Source: Flavobacteriales bacterium
Lineage (GTDB): Bacteria; Bacteroidota; Bacteroidia; Flavobacteriales; CAJXXR01
NCBI GenBank assembly: GCA_025210805.1
Contig: JAOAQX010000023.1
Coordinates: forward strand, 124,001-188,000
DNA length: 64,000 bases
Direction: 5' to 3'
In this document: positions 27,026-36,414 of the stretch, one piece after another
Layout of the letters: each line of letters opens with the position of its first letter
Position numbering within the stretch: position 1 is the first letter of the stretch
The notes under the pieces: model-generated
The model's input: only the letters and a program-made list of their open reading frames with translations
Databases searched by the model: none
Told to the model about the DNA's origin: nothing
Position numbers and translations under genes: made by a program

Positions 27026-27387
27026 AAAATAGTATCCTAATAGTAGACGATGAACCCAGTATTGTAATGTCTTTAGACTTCTTGCTTCGCAAAGAAAATT
27101 ATGAGGTATTTATTGCCAGAGACGGACAAGAAGCATTGGATTTAATTGAAGAAAATATTCCCGATTTAATTCTTCTTGATATCATGATGCCCAAAGTGGA
27201 TGGATATCAAGTAATCGAACAATTAAAATCATCTCAAAAACACCAACATATAAAAATCATTTTCCTTACGGCAAAAACCAAAGAAAATGATATAAAAAGA
27301 GGGCTCGAACTAGGAGCAGATCTTTATATTCCTAAACCCTTCTCTACCAAAAAACTGGTATCAGAAGTTAATAAACTATTGGCATGA
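27022..27387 (+). CDS. Single-domain response regulator (CheY-like)
   Basis: A 121-residue receiver with the acidic pair (DDEP, residues 9-12), phospho-acceptor D53 or nearby in LILLDIMMPKVDG, T/S in FLTAK and K in YIPKPFS. There is no DNA-binding or enzymatic output domain. It either passes the phosphate to another protein or acts by protein binding. It overlaps the kinase by 4 bp and the next gene by 4 bp. Confidence 0.9.
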   Translation: MKNSILIVDDEPSIVMSLDFLLRKENYEVFIARDGQEALDLIEENIPDLILLDIMMPKVDGYQVIEQLKSSQKHQHIKIIFLTAKTKENDIKRGLELGADLYIPKPFSTKKLVSEVNKLLA

Positions 27388-27602
27388 AAAAATGGTATCA
27401 ATTGAGTCCCTTAGCCTCCGATATTTTTATCAGTCTATACATTATCGGAACCTTATTATTTCGGTTTCAGATAGAAGCCCATTTTCGAGGATTTTTCATA
27501 CTCTCTATCGCTTTTGGTGCTTTTGCCCTACTCTTTATTTGGGCATTGATAAAAGTGAAAATTCTCAACCCAAATTGGTTTGGATTACTCCATAAATCCT
27601 AA
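27384..27602 (+). CDS. Small membrane protein in the acetate module
   Basis: A 72-residue protein with two membrane segments (about 9-27 and 36-56). Its start overlaps the response regulator stop. I do not recognise a family. The tight coupling suggests it works with the transporter or kinase. Confidence 0.6.
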   Translation: MKKWYQLSPLASDIFISLYIIGTLLFRFQIEAHFRGFFILSIAFGAFALLFIWALIKVKILNPNWFGLLHKS

Positions 27603-27637
27603 TCACACCCTTATTTCGAACCTAAAAAACACACATT

Positions 27638-30600
27638 ATGAGCTATCAATCCTATTATGACAAGAGTATCCAAAAACCAGAAGAATTTTGGAAAGAAGAA
27701 AGTAAAAATATACATTGGTTCACAGAACCCAATAATATCCTAAGCCAAAACGAAGAGGGTTTATATAGATGGTTTGCTGATGGAGAAACTAATTTATGTT
27801 ATCTAGCACTAGACAAGCATATTGAAGATGGTTTTGGAGAACAAACAGCCATCATTTATGATTCTCCTGTTACCCAACAACAAATAAAATACACCTATGC
27901 TGAAGTTCTTGACCAAGTGGCAAGACTTGCTGGTGGACTCCAAGAAATGGGTGTAAACAAGGGCGATACCGTGGTTATTTATATGCCCATGATTCCTCAT
28001 GCTGCTTTTGCCATGCTCGCCTGTGCACGTTTAGGAGCAATTCATTCAGTTGTTTTTGGAGGCTTTGCGCCCAATGAACTTGCCATACGTATAGACGACT
28101 GTAAACCAAAAGCCATTATTACAGCCACTTCGGGAATAGAAGTAAATAAAATAATTGCCTACAAACCACTGGTAGATAAAGCAATTGATCTTGCCCAACA
28201 CAAACCCGAAAAAGTCATCGTTTACCAACGTTCTTTAGGAGCAATAATGACAAAAACAGAACGCTTTGTGGATTATGAAACCTTGGTAAACAATGCAAAA
28301 CCCGTAGCCTGTACTCCCGTAGAATCTACACACCCATCCTATGTGTTATATACATCGGGGACTACAGGGAAACCCAAAGGAATTTTGAGAGACACAGGTG
28401 GTTATGCTACTGCCTTAAAGTTTTCTATGAAAAAAATCTATAATATTCAAGAAGGAGAAGTTTTTTGGGCTGCCTCAGATGTAGGATGGGTTGTTGGACA
28501 TAGTTTTATTGTATATGGACCACTTATCAATAGAAATACCACCCTAATTTTTGAAGGAAAACCGATCAAAACACCCGACGCAAGTACTTTTTGGCGAATC
28601 ATTAGCGAACATAAAGTAAAAGCCCTTTTTACGGCTCCAACAGCCATTAGAGCCATCAAAAAAGAAGATCCAAAAGGAACATTTATCAAAGATTATGACC
28701 TCAGTCATTTTCAAGCGCTTTTCTTAGCAGGAGAACGTTGTGATTCAGCTACGCTACATTGGTCAGAAGAAAAACTTGGTGTTCCTGTTATTGATCATTG
28801 GTGGCAAACAGAATCAGGATGGCCCATGATTGCCAATATGATGGGTGTAGAAGCACTAACTGTAAAAGCAGGTTCGGCAGCCAAAGCTGTTTGTGGATAC
28901 GATATTCAAATTCTTGATAGAGAAGGAAATCCACTTGCAGCAGGTGAAGAAGGATATGTTGCCGTAAAAACCCCCTTACCACCAGGGACTTTATTGGATA
29001 TTTGGCAAAATACCCAACGCTACAAAGACGGATATCTCAGTCAGTTTGAAGGATTTTATGCCTCTGGAGACGGCGGATATAAAGATGAAGATGGATATGT
29101 TTATATCACAGGGCGTGTAGATGACGTAATTAATGTAGCAGGACACCGTCTTTCTACTGCCGACATGGAAGAAGTAGTAGCCTCTTTCCCATCGGTAGCC
29201 GAATGTGCTGTTTTTGGAATAAAAGACGAACTAAAAGGACAAATTCCTTTGGCTTTGGTAGTCTTAAAAGCAGGTGAAGTTATTCAGCACTTTGAGCTTC
29301 AACACCATATTGTACAATTAGTAAGAAAAGAAATAGGCGCCGTAGCATCCTTAAAAAAAGTACTTATTGTCAATCGTTTACCCAAAACACGATCAGGAAA
29401 AATATTGCGTAAGCTCCTAAGGAATATTGCCGACGGTGTAGATTATAAAATACCATCTACCATAGATGATCCTGCCATTATTGACGAAATTAGCCACAGC
29501 TATCAATTAAACAAAATAGGGATTTATAAGGATATTCAGATAGAAGATATTAGAACACTAGAAGACGTAAAAGTCGATTCTTTTATCAAATACTATCAAG
29601 ATTATCAAAAAAGCATTCATCAACCCGAAGCTTTTTGGGAAGAAATTGCCGAAACTTTTACTTGGCGTAAAAAATGGGATACGGTCTTAGAATACAACTG
29701 GGAAGAACCCAAATTTGAATGGTTTAAAGGAGCAAAACTCAACATTACCGAAAACTGCTTAGATCGTCACCTCAAAACAAGAGGAAACCAAAGAGCCATT
29801 ATCTGGGAACCCAATAATCCTGAAGAGGAAATTAGAGAATTCACCTATAAACAACTACATAGTGAAGTCTGCCGATTTGCCAATGTGCTCAAAAGAAACG
29901 GAATATCAAAAGGAGATCGTGTGTGTATCTATATGCCCATGATACCAGAATTGGCAATAGCCACTTTAGCCTGTGCTAGAATTGGAGCGGTACACTCGGT
30001 GGTATTTGCCGGTTTTTCTGCCGCTGCGTTATCTTCTAGAATAAACGATGCATCCTGTAAGATGCTTCTCACTACCGATGGCGTAAACCGTGGAGCCAAA
30101 GCCGTTGATCTAAAATCTATAGCCGATGAAGCCTTAGAAACTTGCCCAAGCATAGAAACTTCCATAGTCTATAACAGAATAAATGCCTCAGTAACCATGA
30201 AAGAAGGGCGAGATATTTGGTGGCACGAAGAACTTACCCAAGTAAATGATGTGTGCGAAGCCGTAGAAATGGATGCCGAAGATATGCTCTTTATTCTCTA
30301 TACATCGGGTTCTACAGGACAACCAAAGGGAATGGTTCATACTTGCGGAGGATATATGGTTTATACCGCCTATTCTTTCCAAAATGTTTTCCAATACCAA
30401 AAAGGTGATATCTATTTCTGTACCGCCGACATTGGCTGGATTACAGGACATTCCTATATTGTTTACGGACCTCTTGGAGCAGGAGCCACTTCTGTGATGT
30501 TTGAAGGTGTCCCTAGTTATCCAGACTACGGAAGATTTTGGCAAATAGTAGAAAAGCACCAAGTAAGTCAGTTTTACACTGCCCCTACTGCCATTAGAGC

Positions 30601-31456
30601 CTTATCTGCACAAGATATTTCTTTTGTAGAAAAATATGATCTATCCTCCATAAAAGTACTGGGAACCGTAGGAGAACCCATAAACGAAGAAGCTTGGCAT
30701 TGGTACAATGAAAAAATAGGGAAACAAAAAGCCCCAATAGTTGATACTTGGTGGCAAACCGAAACAGGTGGAATAATGATTTCCCCTTTGGCAAATATTA
30801 CCCCTACAAAACCCACTTTTGCTACCCGACCTTTACCAGGAATTCAACCTTGTTTGGTAGAAAATGATGGATCGGAAATTAATTCAAACCCAGCAGAAGG
30901 AAATCTATGCGTAAAACACCCCTGGCCTTCTATGGCAAGAACCATCTACGGAAATCACCAACGCTATAAAGAAACCTATTTCTCAGCCTATCCCGGGAAA
31001 TACTTCACGGGCGATGGTGCTTTTAGAGACCTAGAAGGAAACTACCGCATCACAGGACGTGTAGATGATGTAGTGATTGTCTCTGGGCATAATCTAGGAA
31101 CGGCACCTATAGAAAATGTAATCAACGAACATTCCAATGTTGTAGAATCTGCCATTGTAGGATTCCCACACGACTTAAAAGGAAATGCCCTCTATGCCTA
31201 CGTGATTCTCTACGAAGAAACCAACGACCAAGAGGCACTACGCAAGGAAATAAATGGCTTAGTAAGACGCTCTATAGGACCCATTGCCAAGCTCGATAAA
31301 ATCCAATTTGTAGTAGGACTACCAAAAACCCGATCTGGAAAAATCATGCGTAGAATTCTAAGAAAAATAGCCGCACATGACACTTCCAATCTGGGAGATA
31401 TCTCCACCCTCCTTAATCCCGATGTGGTGGAATCAATTAAAAAAGGGGCTTTATAA
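27638..31456 (+). CDS. Tandem acyl-CoA synthetase: PrpE-like domain fused to Acs-like domain
   Basis: A 1272-residue protein made of two complete AMP-forming synthetases in one uninterrupted frame. Residues 1 to about 640: ACAS_N (EEFWKEESKNIHWF), A3 loop Y238-TSGTTGKPKG, the HWWQTESGWP block, and catalytic K588 in PKTRSGKILRK; it is most like propionyl-CoA synthetase (PrpE/ACSS3). Residues about 645 to 1272: a second ACAS_N, Y888-TSGSTGQPKG, DTWWQTETGG and K1235 in PKTRSGKIMRR; it is most like acetyl-CoA synthetase. Both active-site lysines are present, so both halves should be active and open to acetylation control. Single-domain enzymes are about 630-650 residues; the double length is very unusual. 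It ends the acetate operon and is followed by a terminator. Confidence 0.93.
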   Translation: MSYQSYYDKSIQKPEEFWKEESKNIHWFTEPNNILSQNEEGLYRWFADGETNLCYLALDKHIEDGFGEQTAIIYDSPVTQQQIKYTYAEVLDQVARLAGGLQEMGVNKGDTVVIYMPMIPHAAFAMLACARLGAIHSVVFGGFAPNELAIRIDDCKPKAIITATSGIEVNKIIAYKPLVDKAIDLAQHKPEKVIVYQRSLGAIMTKTERFVDYETLVNNAKPVACTPVESTHPSYVLYTSGTTGKPKGILRDTGGYATALKFSMKKIYNIQEGEVFWAASDVGWVVGHSFIVYGPLINRNTTLIFEGKPIKTPDASTFWRIISEHKVKALFTAPTAIRAIKKEDPKGTFIKDYDLSHFQALFLAGERCDSATLHWSEEKLGVPVIDHWWQTESGWPMIANMMGVEALTVKAGSAAKAVCGYDIQILDREGNPLAAGEEGYVAVKTPLPPGTLLDIWQNTQRYKDGYLSQFEGFYASGDGGYKDEDGYVYITGRVDDVINVAGHRLSTADMEEVVASFPSVAECAVFGIKDELKGQIPLALVVLKAGEVIQHFELQHHIVQLVRKEIGAVASLKKVLIVNRLPKTRSGKILRKLLRNIADGVDYKIPSTIDDPAIIDEISHSYQLNKIGIYKDIQIEDIRTLEDVKVDSFIKYYQDYQKSIHQPEAFWEEIAETFTWRKKWDTVLEYNWEEPKFEWFKGAKLNITENCLDRHLKTRGNQRAIIWEPNNPEEEIREFTYKQLHSEVCRFANVLKRNGISKGDRVCIYMPMIPELAIATLACARIGAVHSVVFAGFSAAALSSRINDASCKMLLTTDGVNRGAKAVDLKSIADEALETCPSIETSIVYNRINASVTMKEGRDIWWHEELTQVNDVCEAVEMDAEDMLFILYTSGSTGQPKGMVHTCGGYMVYTAYSFQNVFQYQKGDIYFCTADIGWITGHSYIVYGPLGAGATSVMFEGVPSYPDYGRFWQIVEKHQVSQFYTAPTAIRALSAQDISFVEKYDLSSIKVLGTVGEPINEEAWHWYNEKIGKQKAPIVDTWWQTETGGIMISPLANITPTKPTFATRPLPGIQPCLVENDGSEINSNPAEGNLCVKHPWPSMARTIYGNHQRYKETYFSAYPGKYFTGDGAFRDLEGNYRITGRVDDVVIVSGHNLGTAPIENVINEHSNVVESAIVGFPHDLKGNALYAYVILYEETNDQEALRKEINGLVRRSIGPIAKLDKIQFVVGLPKTRSGKIMRRILRKIAAHDTSNLGDISTLLNPDVVESIKKGAL

Positions 31457-31481
31457 TTTTTTATTGCTAATTTTTGAACTC

Positions 31482-31521
31482 AATACCATTCTTTCTCCCT
31501 TGAAAGGATGGTATTTTTTTT
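31482..31521 (+). terminator. Terminator of the tandem acyl-CoA synthetase gene
   Basis: AATACCATTCTTT (31482-31494) pairs with AAAGGATGGTATT (31503-31515), one G-U pair, followed directly by a T8 run. It lies 26 bp after the stop and marks the end of the core operon. Confidence 0.85.
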
Positions 31522-31598
31522 AGGAGCTATTTCCCGCTTTCGGCTTTATCTTTTGTTTTTCTTCAAAAAACAAAAGGATACCGCCTCTATCGGGGCTA
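31522..31598 (+). repeat. Repeat E, copy 1 (GGAGCTATTTCCCGC ... GCCTCTATCGGGGCT)
   Basis: A 77 bp element with a central hairpin (CTTTTGTTTTT / AAAAAACAAAAG) framed by CCCGCTTTCGGCTTTATC and GGATACCGCCTCTATCGGGG. An inverted, diverged copy lies at 48109-48176. The two copies sit exactly at the outer edges of the left cassette cluster. I have the impression that related intergenic repeats are common in Flavobacteriia; I could not check this. Confidence 0.65.
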
Positions 31599-31640
31599 AA
31601 AAATATTGTACAGAGAAATAAAAATCCAACAAAAACCAAA

Positions 31641-31864
31641 AACAATAGTCGCATATTATTCGTTTATTCTTTCTTCATAAAATTGTTTTTTTGTACCTTA
31701 GTCTCATGATATTCAAAAATATAAATAGTACCTCTAGATTCATTTCTAAAACTTGTATTTACTGGGCTTTTTGTGTTTTTGATAATGACAGAAAAAGTAT
31801 AAATGTATAATGACTTATGAATGTGCCTTTGTTATACAAAGGTGTGTTCATTCTGTTGTTAGTC
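31641..31864 (+). repeat. Repeat A copy 1 with attC-like 3' palindrome (cassette 31898)
   Basis: About 225 bp: a conserved AT-rich stretch (AATAGTCGCATATTATT, TTGTACCTTAGTCTCATGAT, TACTGGGCTTTTTGTG) ending in an imperfect palindrome (31801-31860) whose right end is GTTGTTAGTC. The next gene begins 34 bp later. This copy has no MITE, so it is the empty site for the insertions at 42.99 and 47.87 kb. Confidence 0.75.
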
Positions 31865-31897
31865 ACAAATAGAAAAAACCGTACTGAAAATAATAAT

Positions 31898-33337
31898 ATG
31901 AGCTCAACGAAAAGAATAGAAAACTATAAAAACTTTGATAAGCAATTAGAGATAATTAGAAAAATCGCTAGTTGGGATAAAACTGATATAATTTTAAGTA
32001 AAGAAAATGAGTTCTCTACCAGTGGTAAGATTACAAAACTGGGAAAGAAAATAAACATTGAAATTAAAGACATAAGCCTTCCTCATTTCGGAGATTTTGA
32101 AAAAATTAATGGTATAGAAGCAAAAGTTGAAGGATTTGAATATTTAATTGATTCGTTTCATATAAATTCTACAAATACGAAAATAAATGAAACTATTGAA
32201 CGGACAAATATTTGTGAATTAAACATCATCAAAGACAAAAACTTTAAAACAGACAAATCAAAATATCAATGCTTCATTTCAACTGAAGTTTCCAAGCTGA
32301 ATACTTTTCACTATCAATTTGAAACAGTTACATATCAGGATAAAGAAGCAGAACATTATTATGACTGTCTAAGAATTGACTTGAATGATGTTTTATTTGA
32401 TATTGTTCAGCTTAAAAATGGAGACAAGGGATTTTACATAATTGACAGTTTGCAAGAAATTGAATTAGAGAGTTTTCAAGATTACTGTTTTTCAATAAAA
32501 CAAGCACTAGGATTTGTTACAACACATATGCCTGGTGGAGAAGAACTTATTTTCACAGAAGAACATGCTTTCTATTATTGCAATTACTTAAGACCAGAAA
32601 TAGATTCAATGTATTCCCCTCTTAATTGGAATCCGTACAGTATACTTTATGACAAAAAGAAAATCGCTGAAAGTTATGTAAATAAGTTAACAAGATTGAA
32701 ACTTAAAGAGTTCGCAACCTTGGTTTCTATGATTCATAACAATCAAGAATTATCTGCTTCAATTATTCTGTTAATGGAAGCGTCAAGCGTACGTTCTTTT
32801 CTTATTATCCCAAGTGTATTCTCAATAGTAGTGGAATCATTATCTAAAATTATTTCGCAAAATGAAACAGGAAAAGAATATCCGATTAGTCACAACACCA
32901 CTGCTGATTCATTAAAAAAAGATTTGACTAAAGTAGTTGATTCATACAATGATAAAATCAGCAATGATGGTATTTTAAAGATAAAAAGAAGGATTAATGA
33001 AATTAACAGACCAATTGTAAAGGAACACCTTACAAATAATCAAAAATTGGCTCTTCCATTTGAGCAAATGAGAGTAGAATTAACCATTGACGACATTAAA
33101 GCTATAGAACATCGAAATGACTTGCTTCATGGTAATATATTAATGACAGGCAAAAAGCTAAAAACGGAATCAGATATAAATAACTACTTGGGCTATATTT
33201 CTGGGAAACTATTCACGTTAATTAGTGCATTGATTTTTAAATATGTTGGATACAAAGGATATATTATAAACCATGCGAAATTTTATGAAGATTTGTGTGA
33301 AATTGATACGAATGAAGAATATTTTAGATTAATATAA
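31898..33337 (+). CDS. HEPN-like domain protein of unknown function (ApeA-like layout)
   Basis: A 479-residue protein from the ATG at 31898 (MSSTKRIENYKNF). An in-frame ATG at 31817 lies inside the repeat and is unlikely. The C-terminal region contains the Rx4H motif of HEPN ribonuclease folds (R406-NDLLH in EHRNDLLHGN), and the long N-terminal part is beta-rich. An N-terminal sensor-like half with a terminal HEPN is the layout of ApeA-type phage-defence proteins, but the assignment rests on one motif. It is the first gene of the left cassette cluster, followed by a downstream B element (33353-33420). Confidence 0.6.
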   Translation: MSSTKRIENYKNFDKQLEIIRKIASWDKTDIILSKENEFSTSGKITKLGKKINIEIKDISLPHFGDFEKINGIEAKVEGFEYLIDSFHINSTNTKINETIERTNICELNIIKDKNFKTDKSKYQCFISTEVSKLNTFHYQFETVTYQDKEAEHYYDCLRIDLNDVLFDIVQLKNGDKGFYIIDSLQEIELESFQDYCFSIKQALGFVTTHMPGGEELIFTEEHAFYYCNYLRPEIDSMYSPLNWNPYSILYDKKKIAESYVNKLTRLKLKEFATLVSMIHNNQELSASIILLMEASSVRSFLIIPSVFSIVVESLSKIISQNETGKEYPISHNTTADSLKKDLTKVVDSYNDKISNDGILKIKRRINEINRPIVKEHLTNNQKLALPFEQMRVELTIDDIKAIEHRNDLLHGNILMTGKKLKTESDINNYLGYISGKLFTLISALIFKYVGYKGYIINHAKFYEDLCEIDTNEEYFRLI

Positions 33338-33719
33338 AACATCAGTACCTAAAACAACTAAGAGTTCAGATTACTCGCAGAGCAAAACCTGAACTAGGTA
33401 GTCTGCCCCAAAACATCTGGGTTGACTAAATCCCACAGCCTTGTACCGATTACTTACACTTCAGAAAACATCTCAAGCTTTCCGACAAATTTTTCATGAA
33501 ATTCAAGCTCATTTTCTTTACATAATTTGCTTGATAAATTCCCAAAAAACCAACCGAATTCATACGCATATAACAAAAAATCAACTCATTGATTTGATAA
33601 ATCCTTTGGATTCATTAGATTTGGGTAAACAAAATATATAGGGCGTATAAACACACACCTATGTTATACAAAGGTGTGTTTATACGGTTGTTAGCTTTAA
33701 TTTAAAAAAACTAAACAAA
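33338..33719 (+). repeat. Spacer: B element plus attC-like palindrome A2 (cassette 33720)
   Basis: This 382 bp spacer holds a B element (33359-33400, GAGTTCAGATTACTCGCAGAGC and its closing arm, a hairpin), a degenerate arm of hairpin D near 33443, and a strong palindrome at 33642-33692 (CGTATAAACACACACCT / AGGTGTGTTTATACG). The palindrome runs into GTTGTTAGCTTTA (33687-33699), whose complement follows the gene at 35045. The long upstream part of repeat A is absent. Confidence 0.7.
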
Positions 33720-35042
33720 ATGAAAATAAAAACTTTACTACTATTTCTTTTGCTTTTTCACCTAAAAAGTATATCACAAGAAAACCCTATTTCAAAAAAT
33801 GACATTCAAAATGTTTATAAGAATTTAGCTAAAGAATCTATAACTAGAAGTAACTCTCTTTCTATAAATTTAAGTGATCTTGCTTTTAAAGTACCTACAA
33901 ATGACAACTATCTCCCTCATTTAAAAGTTATCTTTAAACAAAACTCGGGAAGTTTATCTAAAACAATAAATGAATATAGGTTTTTATTCGATTTTTCAAA
34001 CACGTTTGGTTATAAAAAAGGAGACCTATATAACAGAAAAATTAATTACAAAAATTTAATCCAAAATCAAGATTTAAAAAATGTCACACACATAGAAATT
34101 AGTCTAGAATTAATTAAATCTCGAAACGCTAGTGATGATTTAAAGAATCTCATTTCTTCTGTATTAGGAATTTCAATAAACTCAGAAAATTCTCCTTTTG
34201 GAGTTAGTCTAATTGATAAAATAATTTCTTCTTCAAAAAAAGATGGTTTAACAAATTTACTTTTTCAAAACGAATTTGAAATTCCTAGTAATTTTGATGA
34301 ATATAATAATTTAAAAAAATCAGACAGGAATACACCATATATTAGTTCAAATGATAAAATAGGAATTATTCTAGATTCATCAATCGAAGATAACTCAGGA
34401 ACTTTAATTGGAGGCATAAGTAATATTATAAATAGTTTATCAAAATTCACTTATGGAAAAAAAATCATTGAAAAACCGATTGTGGATTTTAATGGCGTAT
34501 TATCATTGAGTTTCACAAAAAACAGATCAAAAGTTCTTCCTAAAGTTGTAAAAGAAAAAATAAGGAATTTAGTAGAAAAAATTGACAATCTAGATCCTTC
34601 TCAAATCCCAACAACTAAAGAAGGAATTAATGATTATATCTCTAGAAATTACACATCACTTGAAGAAAAATTAAATTTACTTAGAGAGGCAGATGGTATA
34701 ACAGAAACTCAAAACAAACATTTAGGATTAATTGTAAATTTAGCTAAAGTATATTTTAGAAAATTTGTATATAACAATGCTAAAAGTCCTTCAGTTATTA
34801 CAAGCGCTCATTTCTTTAATTCTTATAATTTATTCAAAAAAAAATGCAGAAGAACAACAAACTATACACAAGTTAAATATATAAATGACATATATACTAA
34901 AGAAAATAGTTCAATGAACAAACAAAAAAATGATGAAATTTTGTCTGAACTATTTTTATTCCCGTCTTTAAGTGATGAAATTAATCAAGCTTCAATGGAC
35001 TGGCAGATATACTTAGATGAATATATTAACTCCAAATTATAA
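33720..35042 (+). CDS. Secreted protein of unknown function (cassette gene)
   Basis: A 440-residue protein with a signal peptide (MKIKTLLLFLLLFHLKSISQ) and a hydrophilic, Asn/Ser/Lys-rich body without a family I know. Base composition is more AT-rich than the core genes. It carries the best cassette signature in the window: GTTGTTAGCTTTA before the gene and TAAAGCTAATAAC just after it (35045-35057), inverted complements with one mismatch. Confidence 0.65.
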   Translation: MKIKTLLLFLLLFHLKSISQENPISKNDIQNVYKNLAKESITRSNSLSINLSDLAFKVPTNDNYLPHLKVIFKQNSGSLSKTINEYRFLFDFSNTFGYKKGDLYNRKINYKNLIQNQDLKNVTHIEISLELIKSRNASDDLKNLISSVLGISINSENSPFGVSLIDKIISSSKKDGLTNLLFQNEFEIPSNFDEYNNLKKSDRNTPYISSNDKIGIILDSSIEDNSGTLIGGISNIINSLSKFTYGKKIIEKPIVDFNGVLSLSFTKNRSKVLPKVVKEKIRNLVEKIDNLDPSQIPTTKEGINDYISRNYTSLEEKLNLLREADGITETQNKHLGLIVNLAKVYFRKFVYNNAKSPSVITSAHFFNSYNLFKKKCRRTTNYTQVKYINDIYTKENSSMNKQKNDEILSELFLFPSLSDEINQASMDWQIYLDEYINSKL

Positions 35043-35353
35043 ACTAAAGCTAATAACTAAGTCTTCGGATTGCTCGCAGAGCAAAATCTGAACTAGGTAA
35101 CATCGATATTAACAAGCTTCTAGATAAGGTATTGTGAAAACATCAAAAGACTTTTGAGCCATCAAAGGTCTTTTTTGGTGATCTTTAAATTTCTTAAAAT
35201 TAGAGAATTTTGTAGTTTTATGTACTTTTGAGAAAAGCTAGCCGTGAAACGGGTTTAGTTCAACAATGTACAAGCTTCGTTGACTGCCGCAGGCGAACAC
35301 AGAAAGCGAGACATACACAAACCATTGAAATTCATTAAGACAAAACAATAAAT
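35043..35353 (+). repeat. Spacer: B element, partial long-spacer copy and small palindrome (cassette 35354)
   Basis: Holds TAATAACTAAG and the B hairpin (35058-35095: CTTCGGATTGCTCGCAGAGC ... ATCTGAAC). Then comes a partial copy of the long spacer (35144-35272, ending CGTGAAACGGGTTTAGTTC), which also occurs at 45.3 and 62.2 kb. It ends in a diverged 65 bp palindromic stretch (35263-35330) before the next ATG. Confidence 0.65.
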
Positions 35354-36322
35354 ATGAAGATTAAATTATTAACTACAATAATTGGACTTTTGCTGTTCAA
35401 TTTAACTTTTGGACAAAATCTGGAAAAATATACTGAATTTAAGAAAGAAGCTGAAAAATTTTATGATGCAAAAGAATATCAAAAATCAGCAGATAAATAC
35501 AAAGAAGCTTTTGACCAAATAGAAGGAAAAGCATATCCTAATGACAGATATAATGCTGCTTGTTCATACGCATTAGCTAAAGATATTAAAACCGCATTTT
35601 ACCATCTATTTCGACTTGCAAATGATTCTGATTATAAAAATTATGGACACATAACTACGGACTCAGATTTAGACCTCTTACATAAAGATAAACGTTGGAA
35701 TGAACTTATTGCAATAGTAAAATCAAATAAAGAAGAATCTGAAAAAGATTTAGATAGACCTTTAATAGCAATTCTTGACTCAATATATATTGAAGATCAA
35801 AAATATCGACTTCAAATTGATGAAATTAAAAAGAAATATGGTTGGGATTCTGAGGAAATGAAAGTTCATTGGAGAATTATTAATAAAAAAGACTCAATAA
35901 ATCTAATTAAAATCAAGAAAATTCTTGACGAAAGAGGTTGGTTAGGCGCAAACATAATTGGCGAACAAGGAAACAGCACATTGTTTTTAGTTATTCAACA
36001 TTCTGATATTGAAACTCAACTGAAATATTTACCTATGATGAGAAAGGCTGTAAAAATAGGAAATGCACGAGCAAGTAGTTTAGCCCTTTTAGAAGATAGA
36101 GTTGCGTTAAGACAAGGAAAAAGACAAATATATGGAAGCCAAATACACAGTGACAAAAACGGAGAAAAATTCGTTGCACCATTGATTGACCCTGAAAATG
36201 TAGACAAAAGACGAGCAAAAGTTGGACTAGGACCTCTTGCCGATTATATAAGATTTTGGGATTTAACTTGGGATATTGACAAACATAAGGCACGAACTAA
36301 AAAGATTGAATCAGAAAAATAA
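35354..36322 (+). CDS. DUF6624 domain protein, secreted (cassette gene)
   Basis: A 322-residue protein with a signal peptide (ending LTFGQ), a short TPR-like N-terminal region (AEKFYDAKEYQKSADKYKEA) and a C-terminal DUF6624 block. The block is seen in ILDERGWLGANIIGEQGN, FLVIQHSD, ALLEDRVALRQGKRQIYGSQ and RRAKVGLGPLADYI. The function is unknown. DUF6624 proteins are common accessory genes in Bacteroidota. It is followed by a B element shared with the convergent gene at 36415. Confidence 0.75.
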   Translation: MKIKLLTTIIGLLLFNLTFGQNLEKYTEFKKEAEKFYDAKEYQKSADKYKEAFDQIEGKAYPNDRYNAACSYALAKDIKTAFYHLFRLANDSDYKNYGHITTDSDLDLLHKDKRWNELIAIVKSNKEESEKDLDRPLIAILDSIYIEDQKYRLQIDEIKKKYGWDSEEMKVHWRIINKKDSINLIKIKKILDERGWLGANIIGEQGNSTLFLVIQHSDIETQLKYLPMMRKAVKIGNARASSLALLEDRVALRQGKRQIYGSQIHSDKNGEKFVAPLIDPENVDKRRAKVGLGPLADYIRFWDLTWDIDKHKARTKKIESEK

Positions 36323-36327
36323 CGAAA

Positions 36328-36400
36328 TGCCATTACTAAATCTTCGGATTGCTCGCAGAGCAAAATCTGAAGATCCCGAAACATCGGGATTGACTGAATA
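36328..36400. repeat. B element between convergent genes, with CCCGA/TCGGG hairpin
   Basis: ATTACTAAATCTTCGGATTG and CTCGCAGAGC form the B hairpin with ATCTGAAG, followed by GATCCCGAAACATCGGGAT, a 6-7 bp stem (36373-36391). It lies between two convergent cassette genes. Confidence 0.6.
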
Positions 36401-36414
36401 CCCCATAACGTATT

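Noticed and set aside
27022-27387. Idea that the response regulator is a truncated transcription factor
   Set aside because: The frame ends cleanly with a 4 bp overlap to the next gene and no HTH-coding remnant follows, so a single-domain receiver fits better.
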